Positions 45,607-55,785 of a DNA stretch of 64,000 nt are shown here, piece by piece. The notes beneath the pieces are model-generated. The model ran no database searches, had not been told where the DNA came from, and saw only the letters and a list, made by a program, of their open reading frames with translations. How positions within the stretch are numbered: the first letter of the stretch is position 1; each line of letters starts with the position of its first letter. Position numbers and translations under genes: made by a program. The DNA is from Actinomycetes bacterium (GTDB taxonomy: Bacteria > Actinomycetota > Acidimicrobiia > Acidimicrobiales > Ilumatobacteraceae): NCBI GenBank assembly GCA_029782355.1, contig JAKOUY010000040.1:62001-126000 (forward strand). Reading direction: 5' to 3'.

Positions 45607-46206
45607 ATGCCGACGCCGTCGCCCAGCCAGCCGCTCGCCCTCGACGGGGGGCTCGACCCGCGCAGCGAGGTGTTCAACCGCCTGCTGAAGAACCGCATCG
45701 TCCTGCTCGGCACCGACGTCAACGACGAGATCGCCAACCAGATCTGCGGTCAGCTGCTCTATCTCGACGCCGACGACGACAACTCCGACATCTGGCTGTA
45801 CGTCAACAGCCCGGGCGGATCGGTCACCGCCGGCATGGCCATCTACGACACCATGCAGTTCGTCAAGGCCGACGTGGCCACGGTGTGCATGGGCATGGCT
45901 GCCTCGATGGGCCAGTTCCTGCTCACCGCCGGCGCTCCCGGCAAGCGCTACACCCTGCCCAATGCCCGGATCATGATGCACCAGCCGCTCGCCGGCCTCC
46001 GTGGACAGGCCACCGACATCGCCATCCAGGCCGAGCAGCTGGCGTACACCAAGCGGCGGATGGCCGAGCTGATCTCCCAGCACAGCGGCCAGTCGATCGA
46101 GAAGATCCAGGCCGACAGCGAGCGTGACCGCTGGTTCACCGCCGAGGAGGCCAAGTCCTACGGGCTGGTCGACAAGGTGATCGTCCGCCGCGGCGAGATC
46201 GTCTGA
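45607..46206 (+). CDS. clpP: ATP-dependent Clp protease proteolytic subunit
   Basis: The product is a 199-residue ClpP. The catalytic Ser is in [16 protein letters not shown], His in [18 protein letters not shown], and the family Asp in [37 protein letters not shown] is also typical. Actinobacteria usually carry two or more clpP paralogues; only one is in this window and no clpX follows. A leaderless promoter lies directly upstream. Confidence 0.94.
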   Translation: MPTPSPSQPLALDGGLDPRSEVFNRLLKNRIVLLGTDVNDEIANQICGQLLYLDADDDNSDIWLYVNSPGGSVTAGMAIYDTMQFVKADVATVCMGMAASMGQFLLTAGAPGKRYTLPNARIMMHQPLAGLRGQATDIAIQAEQLAYTKRRMAELISQHSGQSIEKIQADSERDRWFTAEEAKSYGLVDKVIVRRGEIV

Positions 46207-46224
46207 CGAGCCGCGGTCCGGCGA

Positions 46225-47445
46225 TCAGTGCGTCGCCGGCACCAACGCCCGGCAGTCGACGTGGGTGAACGCAGCGACCAGTTTGACGGCGCCCTGCAGC
46301 AACGTGGCCGTGGCGGCCGCGTCGAATGCCGTCGGTCCAGCCGCCACGATGCGCTGGAGGTCCTCCAGGTAGACCGACATGGCCGGGCGATCGGCGGCGG
46401 GAAGCAGACCGAGATCGGGCTGGGACAGGCGAAGCACTTCCAGGAGTCCTTGTGCATCGGCGAAGGTGGTGGCCGGGGCGTTCCCCACCCATGACGGTGG
46501 GGTCGACGTGGACAGCAGGTCGGTGACCAGCGCGGTGGACACGTCGGTCTGGCGGTCGAGCTTGGCGGGGTCGATGATGTCGACCTCGTCGTTCACCGTG
46601 TGGTAGCAGCCGTTGTTGGCGTCGGTGAAGAACACCACGGGGACATGGGCGCCGAACAGGACGGCGTGGTCGCTGCGGCCCTGGCCGAACAGCAGGCTGA
46701 GCTTCAGTTCGGTGAGCGGCGTCGACGCCGTCGCCCGGTCGAGCGCCTGCTGCAGGTTCGGTCCGCCGGTCTCGGCGCCGACGGCGACCGTGATGTCCCG
46801 CAGCGCGGGTGTCATCGAGGTGCCCTGGATGTCGAAGTTCACGTAGGCGACGACCTGATCGAGCGGGACGACCGGGTGGGACACGTAGTAGGTCGAACCG
46901 AGCAGGCCGTCCTCCTCGCGGTCCCACAGGGCGATGATCAGCGAGCGTTTCGGCGGGCCCGAGGCGGCGACGCGCCGTGCCAGGCTGAGCGCCTCGGCCA
47001 CGCCGGCCGCATTGTCCGAGGCCCCGTTGCAGATGGTGTCGGCGCCGTCCGCCGGGCAATCGGTCCCGAGATGGTCGTAGTGGGCGCCGACCATGACGTA
47101 CTGGTCCGGTAGTTGCGATCCGCGGATCACGGCCAGGATGTTGGTGCCCTGGTCGAACGGCTGCAGATAGGTGATCCCGGCCAACGGCGTGGTGAACCCG
47201 GCGAGCTGGTCGACGAGATAGCGCTGGGCCTGCGCCGACTGCGCTGTTCCGTTCGGGCGACCTCCGAGCACATCCGACGCCAGGTCGGCGACGACGTCCA
47301 TCGGCGACGGCGCGGTGGACGTGGGCGGCGCGGACACCACGGGGCCCGGACTCGTGGGCGGCGTGGTTGCCGCTGCCTGCGGGACACCGACGAGCGATCC
47401 GCCCAACCCGACGACGGCCAGGAGGGAACACCACCTTCGGTCCAC
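46225..47445 (-). CDS. secreted M28-family zinc aminopeptidase
   Basis: The product is a 406-residue exported metallopeptidase. The signal peptide is WCSLLAVVGLGGSLVGVPQAAA, followed by a Pro/Thr-rich linker. Zinc ligands are in MVGAHYDHLGTD, the bridging Asp in NGASDNAAGVAEAL, catalytic Glu in WDREEDGLLG and the last His in NGCYHTVNDEVDI. GTG 47445 is preferred because TACGGT (47452-47457) lies 6 bases upstream, fitting a leaderless start; the longer frame adds a non-protein-like 45 residues before the signal peptide. Confidence 0.87.
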   Translation of the reverse strand: MDRRWCSLLAVVGLGGSLVGVPQAAATTPPTSPGPVVSAPPTSTAPSPMDVVADLASDVLGGRPNGTAQSAQAQRYLVDQLAGFTTPLAGITYLQPFDQGTNILAVIRGSQLPDQYVMVGAHYDHLGTDCPADGADTICNGASDNAAGVAEALSLARRVAASGPPKRSLIIALWDREEDGLLGSTYYVSHPVVPLDQVVAYVNFDIQGTSMTPALRDITVAVGAETGGPNLQQALDRATASTPLTELKLSLLFGQGRSDHAVLFGAHVPVVFFTDANNGCYHTVNDEVDIIDPAKLDRQTDVSTALVTDLLSTSTPPSWVGNAPATTFADAQGLLEVLRLSQPDLGLLPAADRPAMSVYLEDLQRIVAAGPTAFDAAATATLLQGAVKLVAAFTHVDCRALVPATH

Positions 47446-47479
47446 GGTCGGACCGTACCACCGCCGGTTCGGCGCCCGA

Positions 47480-47977
47480 TCAGTGCGCCGGGGTGGACGA
47501 CTCGGGCACCGAGTCCGGTGCCTGGTCGGTGGGGGAGACCATGATCGTGTCGCGGGTGTTCGGGTTCTGCTGCGGCGCACTCCCCGGGACCTGGTCGCCG
47601 ATCAACACACCACAGATCTGCTGGGTGTACGCCACCACCTGATCGGCGGCCGTGCGGGCCAACCGGGCCGAGCGAGCCAGTTCGGCCAGCGCGGCAGGGT
47701 CGTTGCGGTCGACGCCGGCTGCCGCCCGGACCAACGCTTCCACGACCGCCCACTCCCGGCCGATGGCGAGCGGGGCGTGGGCGTGCATGTCCGCATAGAC
47801 CCCCAGGAGAGCCGGCACGTCGGCAGCGGCCGCCAGCAACGGCCGGCTCAGTTCGGCGCGATGGCGGTGGGTGGCGTCGCAGTAGGCGGCCTGGGTCGTG
47901 GCCGGCGGGTCGGTGCCACAGGCACCGGCCAGCGCCGCCATGGTGACGGCCAGCAGTGAGGCGGCGCGGCGACGCAT
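47480..47977 (-). CDS. putative lipoprotein of unknown function
   Basis: This 165-residue secreted lipoprotein has a signal peptide with lipobox LAGAC (Cys20). The mature part is Ala-rich and helical (about residues 30-120), with few aromatic residues, and the C-terminal tail is Pro/Ser/Thr-rich. I see no known domain. It is divergent from yifB across a 200-base gap that holds a promoter-like pair on the plus strand. Confidence 0.5.
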   Translation of the reverse strand: MRRRAASLLAVTMAALAGACGTDPPATTQAAYCDATHRHRAELSRPLLAAAADVPALLGVYADMHAHAPLAIGREWAVVEALVRAAAGVDRNDPAALAELARSARLARTAADQVVAYTQQICGVLIGDQVPGSAPQQNPNTRDTIMVSPTDQAPDSVPESSTPAH

Positions 47978-48065
47978 CCGGCCAGTCTCGCACGAGGCCC
48001 GTCGAACCCCTCGGCGCCGTTGGCGCCCCGGGTCGACGGGATCGCCAAACCGATGGCCGTCGAGG

Positions 48066-48093
48066 TTGTCGATCGGCGCGGCGTCGATAAGGT
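48066..48093 (+). promoter_or_regulatory. probable promoter for yifB-dprA-xerC
   Basis: -35-like TTGTCG (48066-48071), a 16-base spacer and -10-like TAAGGT (48088-48093) lie in the gap (47978-48177) before yifB. The gene itself has a Shine-Dalgarno GGAGG about 7 bases before its ATG, so this message has a leader of roughly 80 bases. I see nothing else distinctive in the gap. Confidence 0.4.
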
Positions 48094-48177
48094 CGGGCCG
48101 TACCGTCGTCGGGGCCGGTGTCGCCCCTTCCTCCGAGTCAGTCAGGCGTATCCCGCCATGTGAAATCGGAGGTCGCC

Positions 48178-49713
48178 ATGCTCGCCGCAGTTCGTTCTGC
48201 CACCCTGCTCGGCGTCCAGGGTCTGGCCACGACGGTCGAGGTCCACGTCGGACCGGGGCTGCCCGGTCTCAGCATCGTCGGTCTGCCCGATGAGGCATGT
48301 CGCGAATCGCGTGACCGGGTGCGCGCCGCGGTGTTGTCCAGCGGCTTGACCTGGCCGATGCAGCGGATCACCGTGAACCTCGTCCCGGCAGGCCAGCGCA
48401 AGGGTGGCTCGGGCCTGGACCTGGCCATTGCCGTGGGGATCCTGGCGGCCTCCGACCAGCTGGGTGAGGAGGGCGCGGTGACGCTGGCCGGGCTCGGCCT
48501 GGTCGGTGAGCTGGGCCTGGACGGAACGGTGCGGGCCATTCCGGGCATCGCTCCGATGGTGGCAGCAATGGCCGGGTGTCGACCGGTGGTCCCGCGTCGC
48601 TCAGCGGCCGAGTGCCGCGCGGTGGTCGGCGAGGCAATGTACGCCGTGGACACGCTGTCGGACTTGGTGGGCGCCATCGCCGGGTTCACACCGTGGCCGG
48701 AACCGCCGGAGCTCGGTCCGCCGGCGGTGAACGGGCCGGTGCCGGACCTGGCGGACGTCCGCGGGCAGCCGTTGGCTCGCCGGGCCCTCGAGGTGGCCGC
48801 CGCCGGGGGGCACCATCTCCTCATGGTCGGCCCGCCCGGGTCAGGCAAGACGATGCTGGCCAAACGGTTGATCGGATTGCTGCCCGCTCTCGATCAGCGG
48901 ACGGCGGTGGAGGCGACGATGATCCACTCGGCAATGGGGGTCGCCATGGCGGACGGGGAGCTCATCCGCCTGCCGCCCTTCTGTAGCCCGCACCACAGCA
49001 GCTCGATGGTGAGCCTGGTGGGGGGTGGTTCGGCCACGCTCCGCCCCGGCGAGATCTCCCGTGCCCACGGCGGTGTCCTGTTCATGGACGAGCTCGGGGA
49101 GTTCCAGCAACAGGTGCTCGATGCGTTGCGTCAGCCGCTGGAAGAAGGCGTGGTGCGTGTGTCCCGGGCGAGGGTCCACGCCACGCTGCCGGCCAGGTTC
49201 CTGCTGGTGGGGGCGACCAACCCGTGTCCGTGCGGTGGGGGCGCGCCCGGCGCCTGCGAGTGCGATGACCATGCCCGAGCTCGCTACCTGCGGCGCTTGT
49301 CCGGGCCGTTGCTCGATCGCTTCGATCTGCGCATTGCTGTCGCTCGCCCCGGTGTCGAGGCATTGCTCGACGCCGGCGACGAGGAGTCCACGGCCAGCAC
49401 GGCGGCGCGTGTCGGGCTCGCCCGCCAGCTGGCGATCGAGCAGCGGGGCATGCTCAACGGCGAGATCCCGGCCGAGCAGCTCGACCGCTTGGTCCCGCTC
49501 AGCGGCACGGCGCGCGCCCTGCTGCGCACGGAGCTGGAGCACGACCGCCTGACCGGTCGGGGTTTCCATCGGGTCCGCCGCGTCGCTCGCACCCTGGCCG
49601 ATCTGGACGCGGTCGCAGGCGGGGATGCAGCCGCACCCGTTGCCGCCACGCACGTCTCGCTGGCCTTGTCGATGCGCGTCCGTCTGGTCACGCCGCGAGG
49701 GGTGGCGGCGTGA
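48178..49713 (+). CDS. YifB/ComM-like Mg-chelatase-family AAA+ ATPase
   Basis: The product is a 511-residue protein with an N-terminal Lon-protease-like fold (PGLPGLSIVGLPDEACRESRDRVRAA). An AAA+ module follows with Walker A GPPGSGKTML, Walker B GGVLFMDELGEF and Cys-rich NPCPCGGG with GACEC. ComM-type helicases extend heteroduplexes during natural transformation, fitting the coupling to dprA. ATG 48178 is chosen for the GGAGG at 48167-48171. The overlap with dprA is GTGA. Confidence 0.92.
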   Translation: MLAAVRSATLLGVQGLATTVEVHVGPGLPGLSIVGLPDEACRESRDRVRAAVLSSGLTWPMQRITVNLVPAGQRKGGSGLDLAIAVGILAASDQLGEEGAVTLAGLGLVGELGLDGTVRAIPGIAPMVAAMAGCRPVVPRRSAAECRAVVGEAMYAVDTLSDLVGAIAGFTPWPEPPELGPPAVNGPVPDLADVRGQPLARRALEVAAAGGHHLLMVGPPGSGKTMLAKRLIGLLPALDQRTAVEATMIHSAMGVAMADGELIRLPPFCSPHHSSSMVSLVGGGSATLRPGEISRAHGGVLFMDELGEFQQQVLDALRQPLEEGVVRVSRARVHATLPARFLLVGATNPCPCGGGAPGACECDDHARARYLRRLSGPLLDRFDLRIAVARPGVEALLDAGDEESTASTAARVGLARQLAIEQRGMLNGEIPAEQLDRLVPLSGTARALLRTELEHDRLTGRGFHRVRRVARTLADLDAVAGGDAAAPVAATHVSLALSMRVRLVTPRGVAA

Positions 49714-50858
49714 GTGCGGTCGGGACAACCCGACCTGCCCAGGCGTGGGCCGCGGCGCTGGCCGGACTCGACGGCCTTGGCCCGGTGCGGCTGGCCGAAC
49801 TGCTCGGGCGCTACGAACCCGAACAGGCCTGGGCCGTCGTCCGGGGCCGGTCCGCCATGCCGGGCCGGCTGCGGCACGTCCTCGGCGGGGACGAGGGTTT
49901 GGATCTGCTGGCCCGCCAGGCGGCAGCGGTGTCGGTGGACGAGGTGTGGGAGCGCTGCCGCTCGCTGGGGGTGTGGGTCGAGGTGTTCGGCCACCCCGGG
50001 TATCCAGCCGTCCTCGCCGACGACCCGGTCCCACCCGTGGTCCTGTTCGGTCGTGGCGACGTCGAGGTTCTCGACCAGCGCCGGGTGGCGGTGGTCGGAA
50101 CTCGTTCGGCCACGGCGGCTGGGCGCTCGGTCGCCAGTCAACTCGGCTTCCAACTGGCCGAGGCGGGTGTGGCGGTGATCAGCGGGTTGGCCCGGGGCAT
50201 CGACGGAGCGGTCCATCACGGGGCCACCGCTGCGCACCAGGCCGGCGCGCCGGGTCGGCCCATCGGTGTCGTCGCCGGCGGCCTCGACGTGGTCTATCCG
50301 CGCGAGCACGGTTCGCTGTATGCCGAGGTGGCCCGTCGTGGCGTCCTGCTCAGTGAGCAACCGCCCGGCACGGGGTTGCGCCCCTACCGCTTCCCGCAGC
50401 GCAACCGCATCGTCGCCGCGCTGGCCGAGGCGCTGGTGGTGGTCGAATCCCGACATCGAGGTGGGTCGCTGCTGACGGTCGAGGAGGCCAACCGCCGCGA
50501 TGTCCCGGTCATGGCGGTGCCGGGGGCGGTGAGCAACCCGGCTGCCGCCGGCGTGAACGATCTGTTGCGCGACGGTGCCCACCTGGTGGTGGACGCATCC
50601 GATGTGCTGACGCTGCTCTCCATCGGCCACCACCGTGTCCGGCGGACGGGTGGCAACTCGGGCGCGCCGAGCCCACCGTCGCCGACTCGGCACGCCGAGC
50701 TCTACCTGGCGTGCCTCGGCTCGGCCCGCACCGTCGAACAGCTCGCCGTGCACCTGGGCAGCGACCTGGCGGTGGTCGCCGGTGCGGTGCACGATCTGGT
50801 GGCGGCGGGTTGGCTGACCGATCACGGTGGATGGTACGAAGCGGCGGATCCGACATGA
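49710..50858 (+). CDS. dprA: DNA-processing protein DprA
   Basis: The product is a 382-residue DprA/Smf that loads RecA on incoming single-stranded DNA. The Rossmann-like domain reads [17 protein letters not shown] and the DNA-binding region [60 protein letters not shown] and the C-terminal winged-helix domain follow. It starts with GTG inside the yifB stop. Together with yifB it suggests competence-related recombination, or a housekeeping role kept in many Actinobacteria. Confidence 0.93.
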   Translation: MSAVGTTRPAQAWAAALAGLDGLGPVRLAELLGRYEPEQAWAVVRGRSAMPGRLRHVLGGDEGLDLLARQAAAVSVDEVWERCRSLGVWVEVFGHPGYPAVLADDPVPPVVLFGRGDVEVLDQRRVAVVGTRSATAAGRSVASQLGFQLAEAGVAVISGLARGIDGAVHHGATAAHQAGAPGRPIGVVAGGLDVVYPREHGSLYAEVARRGVLLSEQPPGTGLRPYRFPQRNRIVAALAEALVVVESRHRGGSLLTVEEANRRDVPVMAVPGAVSNPAAAGVNDLLRDGAHLVVDASDVLTLLSIGHHRVRRTGGNSGAPSPPSPTRHAELYLACLGSARTVEQLAVHLGSDLAVVAGAVHDLVAAGWLTDHGGWYEAADPT

Positions 50859-50889
50859 CGACCGCCGGCGCTCCCTATGGTGGGGGCCG

Positions 50890-51789
50890 ATGCCGACGTC
50901 CCCGGCCTTCGAGGTCCCGGCCGCCTGGCGGCTGGAGCAGTTTGCCGCCTCGCTCACCCGCGCCGCACCGAACACCGTGGTTGCCTACGTGGGCGACATC
51001 GCCGGGTTGGCCGAGTGGATGGGCCGCGGTGGCGTCGAGGACCCCGTGGCGGTCGACCGCTCGTTGCTGCGCCGCTACGTGGCCTGGATGCACACCCGTC
51101 ACGTGGCCAAGCGGACCATCGCCCGCAAGGTCTCGGCGGTGCGCCGCTACTACGGGTTCCTGCGCCGCACGGGTGTGGTCGACGTCGACCCGACCACCAC
51201 GCTGCGGGCCCCGTCGGGCGAGAGTCGGCTGCCCCACGTGCTCGATGACGCCGATCTGGCAATCCTGCTCGATGCCCCACCCCCCGACGACGAGCCGGTG
51301 TGGCGCCGCCGCCGGGATGACGCCGTGCTGGAGGTGCTGTACGGCAGCGGGCTGCGCGTCGGCGAGTTGTGTGGCATGGACGTCCACGCCGCCGACCTGG
51401 CAGCCGGTGCCGTGGTGGTGGTGGGCAAGGGGTCGAAGTCCCGGCGGGTGCCGCTCAGCCAGCCGGCGATCGACGCCATCGGTGCCTGGCTCGCCGTGCG
51501 TCACGAGGTGGTCGCCGAGTCGTCCGGGTCGGCCATGTTCGCCAACGAGCGCGGCAAGCGGCTCACGCCGCGCGACGTGCGGCGGATCCTCGACCGCCGC
51601 TCGGCGCGGCCCACCCACCCCCATGCGCTGCGTCACAGCTACGCCACCCACCTGCTGGACGGCGGGGCGGATCTGCGCGCCGTGCAGGAGCTGCTCGGCC
51701 ATGCCGACGTCGCCACCACCCAGCGCTACACCCACGTCAGCAAGGAGCGCTTGCGCCTGGTGTACCAGGGCACGCACCCGCGGGCCTGA
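50890..51789 (+). CDS. xerC: XerC-type tyrosine recombinase
   Basis: The product is a 299-residue site-specific recombinase for chromosome-dimer resolution. The N-terminal SAM-like DNA-binding domain ends near residue 100. Catalytic residues are Arg in [13 protein letters not shown], Lys in [13 protein letters not shown], His and Arg in [12 protein letters not shown], His in [11 protein letters not shown] and Tyr in [13 protein letters not shown] 50890 is chosen; upstream sequence in the frame is not protein-like. The yifB-dprA-xerC-M23 series is an actinobacterial neighbourhood upstream of rpsB. Confidence 0.92.
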   Translation: MPTSPAFEVPAAWRLEQFAASLTRAAPNTVVAYVGDIAGLAEWMGRGGVEDPVAVDRSLLRRYVAWMHTRHVAKRTIARKVSAVRRYYGFLRRTGVVDVDPTTTLRAPSGESRLPHVLDDADLAILLDAPPPDDEPVWRRRRDDAVLEVLYGSGLRVGELCGMDVHAADLAAGAVVVVGKGSKSRRVPLSQPAIDAIGAWLAVRHEVVAESSGSAMFANERGKRLTPRDVRRILDRRSARPTHPHALRHSYATHLLDGGADLRAVQELLGHADVATTQRYTHVSKERLRLVYQGTHPRA

Positions 51790-51813
51790 GCCCGTCGGCG
51801 CTGGCGGGCGGCG

Positions 51814-52317
51814 ATGATCGCCGCGTTCGCCGTGGCGGTGGCCACGTGCTGGGTGCCGCCGGTCGAGGCGCCCGTCCGTATCGGGTTCGAGGCCCCGGCC
51901 TGCTCGTGGTGCCCCGGCCACCGCGGCGTGGAGTTCGCCACCGCCGCCGGTTCGGTGGTCCGTGCCGTCGAGGCCGGGGTGGTGAGCTTCGCCGGCACCG
52001 TCGTCGGTCAGCGGTTCGTGACCGTCACCGACCATGCCGGGTGGCAGGAGACCTACGGCTACCTGTCGGGCGCCGCGGTCACCCAGGGCCAGGCGGTCGC
52101 CGCCGGCCAGCCGGTGGGCACCGCCGGCACGACCCTGATGTTCACCGTCCGCGTCGCCGGTGTGTACGTGGACCCGGGGCCGATGCTCGGCAGCTGGCGA
52201 TGGCCGGCCCGGCTGGTCCCGCTCGACGGCGCTGCGCCCCGCCCGGTCGGTCCGCCGGCGTTGTCGTGTGCCCGGCCGGTCGTCGCTCCGGTAGGCGGCC
52301 CACGCCTGGCCCGATAG
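51814..52317 (+). CDS. M23/LytM-like secreted protein with altered zinc ligands
   Basis: This 167-residue exported protein has a short hydrophobic N-terminus (MIAAFAVAVATCWVPPVEA) and a LytM-like beta domain. GHRGVEFATAAGSVVRAVEAGVVSFAG and AVAAGQPVGTAG match M23 peptidases. The usual HxxxD is HRGVE, and the HxH near the end is absent: where LHWG or LHFE is expected, it reads LMFTV. It is therefore probably not an active endopeptidase and may be an activator or binding module. It lies between xerC and rpsB, where an M23 gene is usual. Confidence 0.7.
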   Translation: MIAAFAVAVATCWVPPVEAPVRIGFEAPACSWCPGHRGVEFATAAGSVVRAVEAGVVSFAGTVVGQRFVTVTDHAGWQETYGYLSGAAVTQGQAVAAGQPVGTAGTTLMFTVRVAGVYVDPGPMLGSWRWPARLVPLDGAAPRPVGPPALSCARPVVAPVGGPRLAR

Positions 52318-52434
52318 CATCGATCGGCGCCGTCCGCCTGCGGTCGGCCCACATCACCAATCCGTGCCGGCCCACCCTGCGGTCGCTTCGGCGCTCGGGC
52401 CCGGCACTCCGCAACCGCAGGAGAGGAGTCACTC
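52318..52434 (+). promoter_or_regulatory. rpsB upstream region with strong Shine-Dalgarno
   Basis: The 117-base gap before rpsB ends in AGGAGAGGAG about 7 bases before the ATG, the strongest ribosome-binding site in the window. A -10-like TAGCAT overlaps the stop codon of the previous gene (52315-52320). I see no clear r-protein autoregulatory structure by eye. Confidence 0.35.
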
Positions 52435-53628
52435 ATGGCAGTCGTCACCATGCGCCAGATGCTCGAAGCTGGCGTGCACTTCGGTCACCAGACCCGCCGG
52501 TGGAACCCGAAGATGAAGCGGTTCATCTTCGGTGAGCGCAACGGGATCTACATCATCGACCTCGAGCAGACCCTGACGCGGGTCGAGGCGGCCTACAACT
52601 TCGTGCGCGACCTGTCGGCCAAGGGCGGCACGGTGCTGTTCATCGGCACCAAGAAGCAGGCCCAGGACCCGGTGCGCAACTATGCCGACCAGTGCGGCAT
52701 GCACTACGTCAACGAGCGTTGGTTGGGTGGCATGCTCACCAACTTCGAGACGATCGCCAAGCGCGTCGGCAAGATGCAGGAGTACGAGCGGATGAAGGCC
52801 TCGGGCGAGTTCGAGGCGATGCCGAAGAAGGAGGCCCTGCTGCTCGGCCGTGAGCTGGAGAAGCTGCAGAAGAACCTCGGCGGCATCCGCGGCATGACCA
52901 AGCGGCCCGATGCGGTCTTCGTGCTCGACACGAAGAAGGAGCAGATCGCCGTGACGGAGGCCAACAAGCTGAAGATCCCGGTGATCGCCGTGGTCGACAC
53001 CAACGTCGACCCGGACGTGATCCAGTACCCGATCCCCGGCAACGACGACGCCATCCGGGCCAATGCGCTGATGGCCCGGGTCATCGCCGAGGCGGTGCAG
53101 GAGGGCCGGTTCATCGCCAACAAGCGCGCCCCGCAGCAGCCCGAGGCCCCCAAGCGCACCGCCGAGGACGAGGCTGCCTTCGCCGCCGCCCAGGCCGAGG
53201 CCCGCCGCCAGGCTGCGGCCGCCCAGGCCGAGCGCGACGCCAAGGTTGCCGCAGCACGTGCCGCCAAGGACGCCGAGCAGGCGGCCGGTGGTGCGGACGC
53301 CGAGCAGGCGTCCGACACCGGCGACGCGCAGCAGGACGGCGACGCCACGGCCCACGCCGACGCCGCAGCCGGCACCTCCCACGCACGGGGACTGGCGGAC
53401 CTCACGCCGGCATCCTCGGGCGACGACGTGCCGGCCGGCGCCCGCCGCGCCGACGGACCGGAGGCGCCCGAGGGCTACACCATCAAGGGCAACGCCGACT
53501 CCGGCCTCTACCACACCACCGAGTCGCCCTACTACGGGCGGACCAAGGCGGAGCTGTGGTTCGACACCGAGGACCACGCAACCGCCGCGGGGTTCACCCG
53601 CTGGGACCGCAAGCACACCGAGAGCTGA
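52435..53628 (+). CDS. rpsB: 30S ribosomal protein S2 with long C-terminal extension
   Basis: The product is 397 residues, against 230-300 for most S2 proteins. Residues 1 to about 235 are canonical: [42 protein letters not shown] and [13 protein letters not shown], followed by the IPGNDDAIR segment. The extension has an Ala/Glu-rich charged helix (about 236-290), an acidic Ala/Asp linker, and a compact final domain of about 50 residues ([45 protein letters not shown] region). I know similar small domains as tails on other proteins, but not as part of S2. Confidence 0.95.
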   Translation: MAVVTMRQMLEAGVHFGHQTRRWNPKMKRFIFGERNGIYIIDLEQTLTRVEAAYNFVRDLSAKGGTVLFIGTKKQAQDPVRNYADQCGMHYVNERWLGGMLTNFETIAKRVGKMQEYERMKASGEFEAMPKKEALLLGRELEKLQKNLGGIRGMTKRPDAVFVLDTKKEQIAVTEANKLKIPVIAVVDTNVDPDVIQYPIPGNDDAIRANALMARVIAEAVQEGRFIANKRAPQQPEAPKRTAEDEAAFAAAQAEARRQAAAAQAERDAKVAAARAAKDAEQAAGGADAEQASDTGDAQQDGDATAHADAAAGTSHARGLADLTPASSGDDVPAGARRADGPEAPEGYTIKGNADSGLYHTTESPYYGRTKAELWFDTEDHATAAGFTRWDRKHTES

Positions 53629-53643
53629 GAAACACCGATCACC

Positions 53644-54432
53644 ATGGCATTCACCGCGAAAGACGTACAGGCACTGCGCCAGGCAACCGGCGCCGGGATG
53701 ATGGACGCCAAGAAGGCCCTGGAGGCCAACGACGGCGACATGGAGGCAGCCAAGCAGTGGCTGCGCGAGAAGGGCTTGGCGGCCAGCGCCAAGCGTGACG
53801 ACCGGGAGAACACCCAGGGCGTGGTCGCCCTGGTGGTCTCGGGTGGCGTCGGCGCGATCGTCAAGCTCAAGTCGGAGACCGACTTCGTCGCCGGCTCGGA
53901 CCAGTTCAAGGCCGAGGCCGACACCCTGGCCCACCTCGTGGCCGCCAACGGCGAGGACGCCGTGGCCAGCCGAGCCGCCGAGCTCGAGGATCTGAAGATC
54001 ACCCTCAAGGAGAAGATCGAGCTCGGCGAGGTGATCCGGATCCAGGCCGCCGAGGGCAACATCCTCGGCCACTACCTGCACGTCCAGGGTGGCCGTGGCG
54101 TCAATGCCGTCCTGGTGGAGATGGCGGGGGCCGACTCGCAACTGGCCCACGACGTCGCCGTGCACGTCGCCTTCGCCCGGCCCAAGTACCTGTCGCGCGA
54201 CGAGGTCCCGGCTGACGTCGTCGCCCACGAGCGGGCCACGCTGGAGACCTTGAGCCGCAACGAGGGCAAGCCGGAGGCGGCGCTGCCGAAGATCGTCGAG
54301 GGCCGCCTGGGCGGGTTCTTCAAGGACGTCGCCCTGCTCGAGCAGCCCTACGCCAAGGACGACAAGCAGAGCATCACCCAGCTGATCGGCAAGGCCACCA
54401 TCGTGCGCTTCGCCCAGGTGGAGATCGGCTGA
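53644..54432 (+). CDS. tsf: translation elongation factor Ts
   Basis: The product is a 262-residue EF-Ts, the nucleotide exchange factor of EF-Tu. The N-terminal UBA-like signature is [21 protein letters not shown], followed by [16 protein letters not shown]. The core contains [14 protein letters not shown] with the family TDFV. The C-terminal segment [20 protein letters not shown] is also typical. It starts 15 bases after rpsB. Confidence 0.96.
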   Translation: MAFTAKDVQALRQATGAGMMDAKKALEANDGDMEAAKQWLREKGLAASAKRDDRENTQGVVALVVSGGVGAIVKLKSETDFVAGSDQFKAEADTLAHLVAANGEDAVASRAAELEDLKITLKEKIELGEVIRIQAAEGNILGHYLHVQGGRGVNAVLVEMAGADSQLAHDVAVHVAFARPKYLSRDEVPADVVAHERATLETLSRNEGKPEAALPKIVEGRLGGFFKDVALLEQPYAKDDKQSITQLIGKATIVRFAQVEIG

Positions 54433-54437
54433 TCCCG

Positions 54438-55163
54438 ATGACCGCCTCACCCCGGTGGAAGCGGATCGTCTTCAAACCGTCGGGTGAGGCGCTCGCCGGC
54501 CCGTCCGGCTCGGGTCTCGACGGCGCCACGCTGGCGGCCACGGCCGAGGAGATCGTCGCCGTACGCCAGATGGGCGTCGACGTCGCCGTCGTCGTCGGCG
54601 GCGGCAACTTCTGGCGCGGACGTACCGGTGCGATGTCCGGCATGGACGCCACGCAGAGCGACCACATCGGCATGCTCGGCACGGTGATGAACGCCTTGGC
54701 CCTGCAGGACGCGCTGGAGCGCGCCGGCATGGACACCCGGGTGCAGAGCGCCATCGAGATGCCGCGCATCGCCGAGCCGTATATCCGTCGCCGGGCGATG
54801 CGCCACCTGGAGAAGGGCCGGGTGGTGATCTTCGCCGCCGGGACCGGCAACCCGTTCTTCACCACCGACACCGCTGCGGCGTTGCGCGCCGCCGAGATGG
54901 ACGCCGACGCCCTGCTGAAGGGCACCCACTCGGGCGTCGACGGCGTGTACGACGCCGACCCGCGGACCAACCCCGATGCCCGCAAGATCGACGAGATCTC
55001 CTACCTCGACGTGATGACCAAGGACCTCAAGGTCATGGATGCCACGGCGATCGCCTTCTGCCGGGACAACCAGATCCCGATCGTGGTGTTCGACATGTCT
55101 GCGCCGGGGGCGTTGCAGGCGATCCTGCGGGGCGAGCAGGTCGGCTCGATCGTCCAGGGCTGA
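54438..55163 (+). CDS. pyrH: UMP kinase
   Basis: The product is a 241-residue bacterial UMP kinase of the amino-acid-kinase fold. The ATP-binding start is [13 protein letters not shown], followed by [45 protein letters not shown] and the ending [17 protein letters not shown]. It starts 5 bases after tsf, as in most Actinobacteria. The first lysine motif reads KPSGEAL, close to the common KLSGE. Confidence 0.95.
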   Translation: MTASPRWKRIVFKPSGEALAGPSGSGLDGATLAATAEEIVAVRQMGVDVAVVVGGGNFWRGRTGAMSGMDATQSDHIGMLGTVMNALALQDALERAGMDTRVQSAIEMPRIAEPYIRRRAMRHLEKGRVVIFAAGTGNPFFTTDTAAALRAAEMDADALLKGTHSGVDGVYDADPRTNPDARKIDEISYLDVMTKDLKVMDATAIAFCRDNQIPIVVFDMSAPGALQAILRGEQVGSIVQG

Positions 55164-55196
55164 GCAGCATGCGCCATTCGCGACGGGGTCGGTCAG

Positions 55197-55202
55197 TACG
55201 CT
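55197..55202 (+). promoter_or_regulatory. -10 element of a leaderless frr promoter
   Basis: TACGCT (55197-55202) lies 7 bases before the GTG start of frr, and no Shine-Dalgarno follows. This implies frr can be transcribed apart from pyrH with an mRNA starting at its initiation codon. No good -35 hexamer is visible. Confidence 0.45.
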
Positions 55203-55209
55203 GGGTGCA

Positions 55210-55767
55210 GTGACCGAAGAGACCCTGCTCGAAGCGATCGACAAGATGGAAAAGGCCGTCCATCATGTCCAGACGCAGTTCACCACCGTTCGAACCGGTC
55301 GGGCGACACCGGCGCTGGTCGAGCGCCTGCTGGTCGACTACTACGGCTCGCCGGTTCCGGTGCAGCAGCTCGCCGGGTTCCAGGTCCCCGAACCGCGCCA
55401 GCTGGTGGTGAAGCCGCACGACCGCGGCTCGCTGCCGGCCATCGAGAAGGCCATCCGCGACAGCGACCTGGGCGTCAACCCCAGCAGCGACGGCGTGGTC
55501 ATCCGTCTGAACTTCCCTCCGCTCACCGAGGAGCGTCGCAAGGAGTACGTCAAGATCGTCAAGCACATGGCTGAGGAGGGACGGGTCGCGGTGCGCAACA
55601 TCCGCCGCGACGCGCGCAAGCACCTCGAGGCCAGCGAGAAGGCCGGGGAGATCTCCGCCGACGATCTCGAGCGCGCCGAGAAGGAGCTCGAGAAGATCAC
55701 ACACGAGCACGTCGATCACATCGACAAGGCCGCTGCTCGCAAAGAGCACGAGCTGCTCGAGGTATGA
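55210..55767 (+). CDS. frr: ribosome recycling factor
   Basis: The product is 185 residues, the standard RRF length. Visible are HHVQTQFTTVRTGRATPALVE, DYYGSPVPVQQLAGF, EKAIRDSDLGVNPSSDGVVIRLNFPPLTEERRKEYVK and the ending KITHEHVDHIDK. GTG 55210 is the start because the frame upstream runs into pyrH and the -10 element lies 7 bases before it. The 46-base gap to pyrH contains that promoter. Confidence 0.95.
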   Translation: MTEETLLEAIDKMEKAVHHVQTQFTTVRTGRATPALVERLLVDYYGSPVPVQQLAGFQVPEPRQLVVKPHDRGSLPAIEKAIRDSDLGVNPSSDGVVIRLNFPPLTEERRKEYVKIVKHMAEEGRVAVRNIRRDARKHLEASEKAGEISADDLERAEKELEKITHEHVDHIDKAAARKEHELLEV

Positions 55768-55785
55768 GCCCAAGGGGGAACTCAC

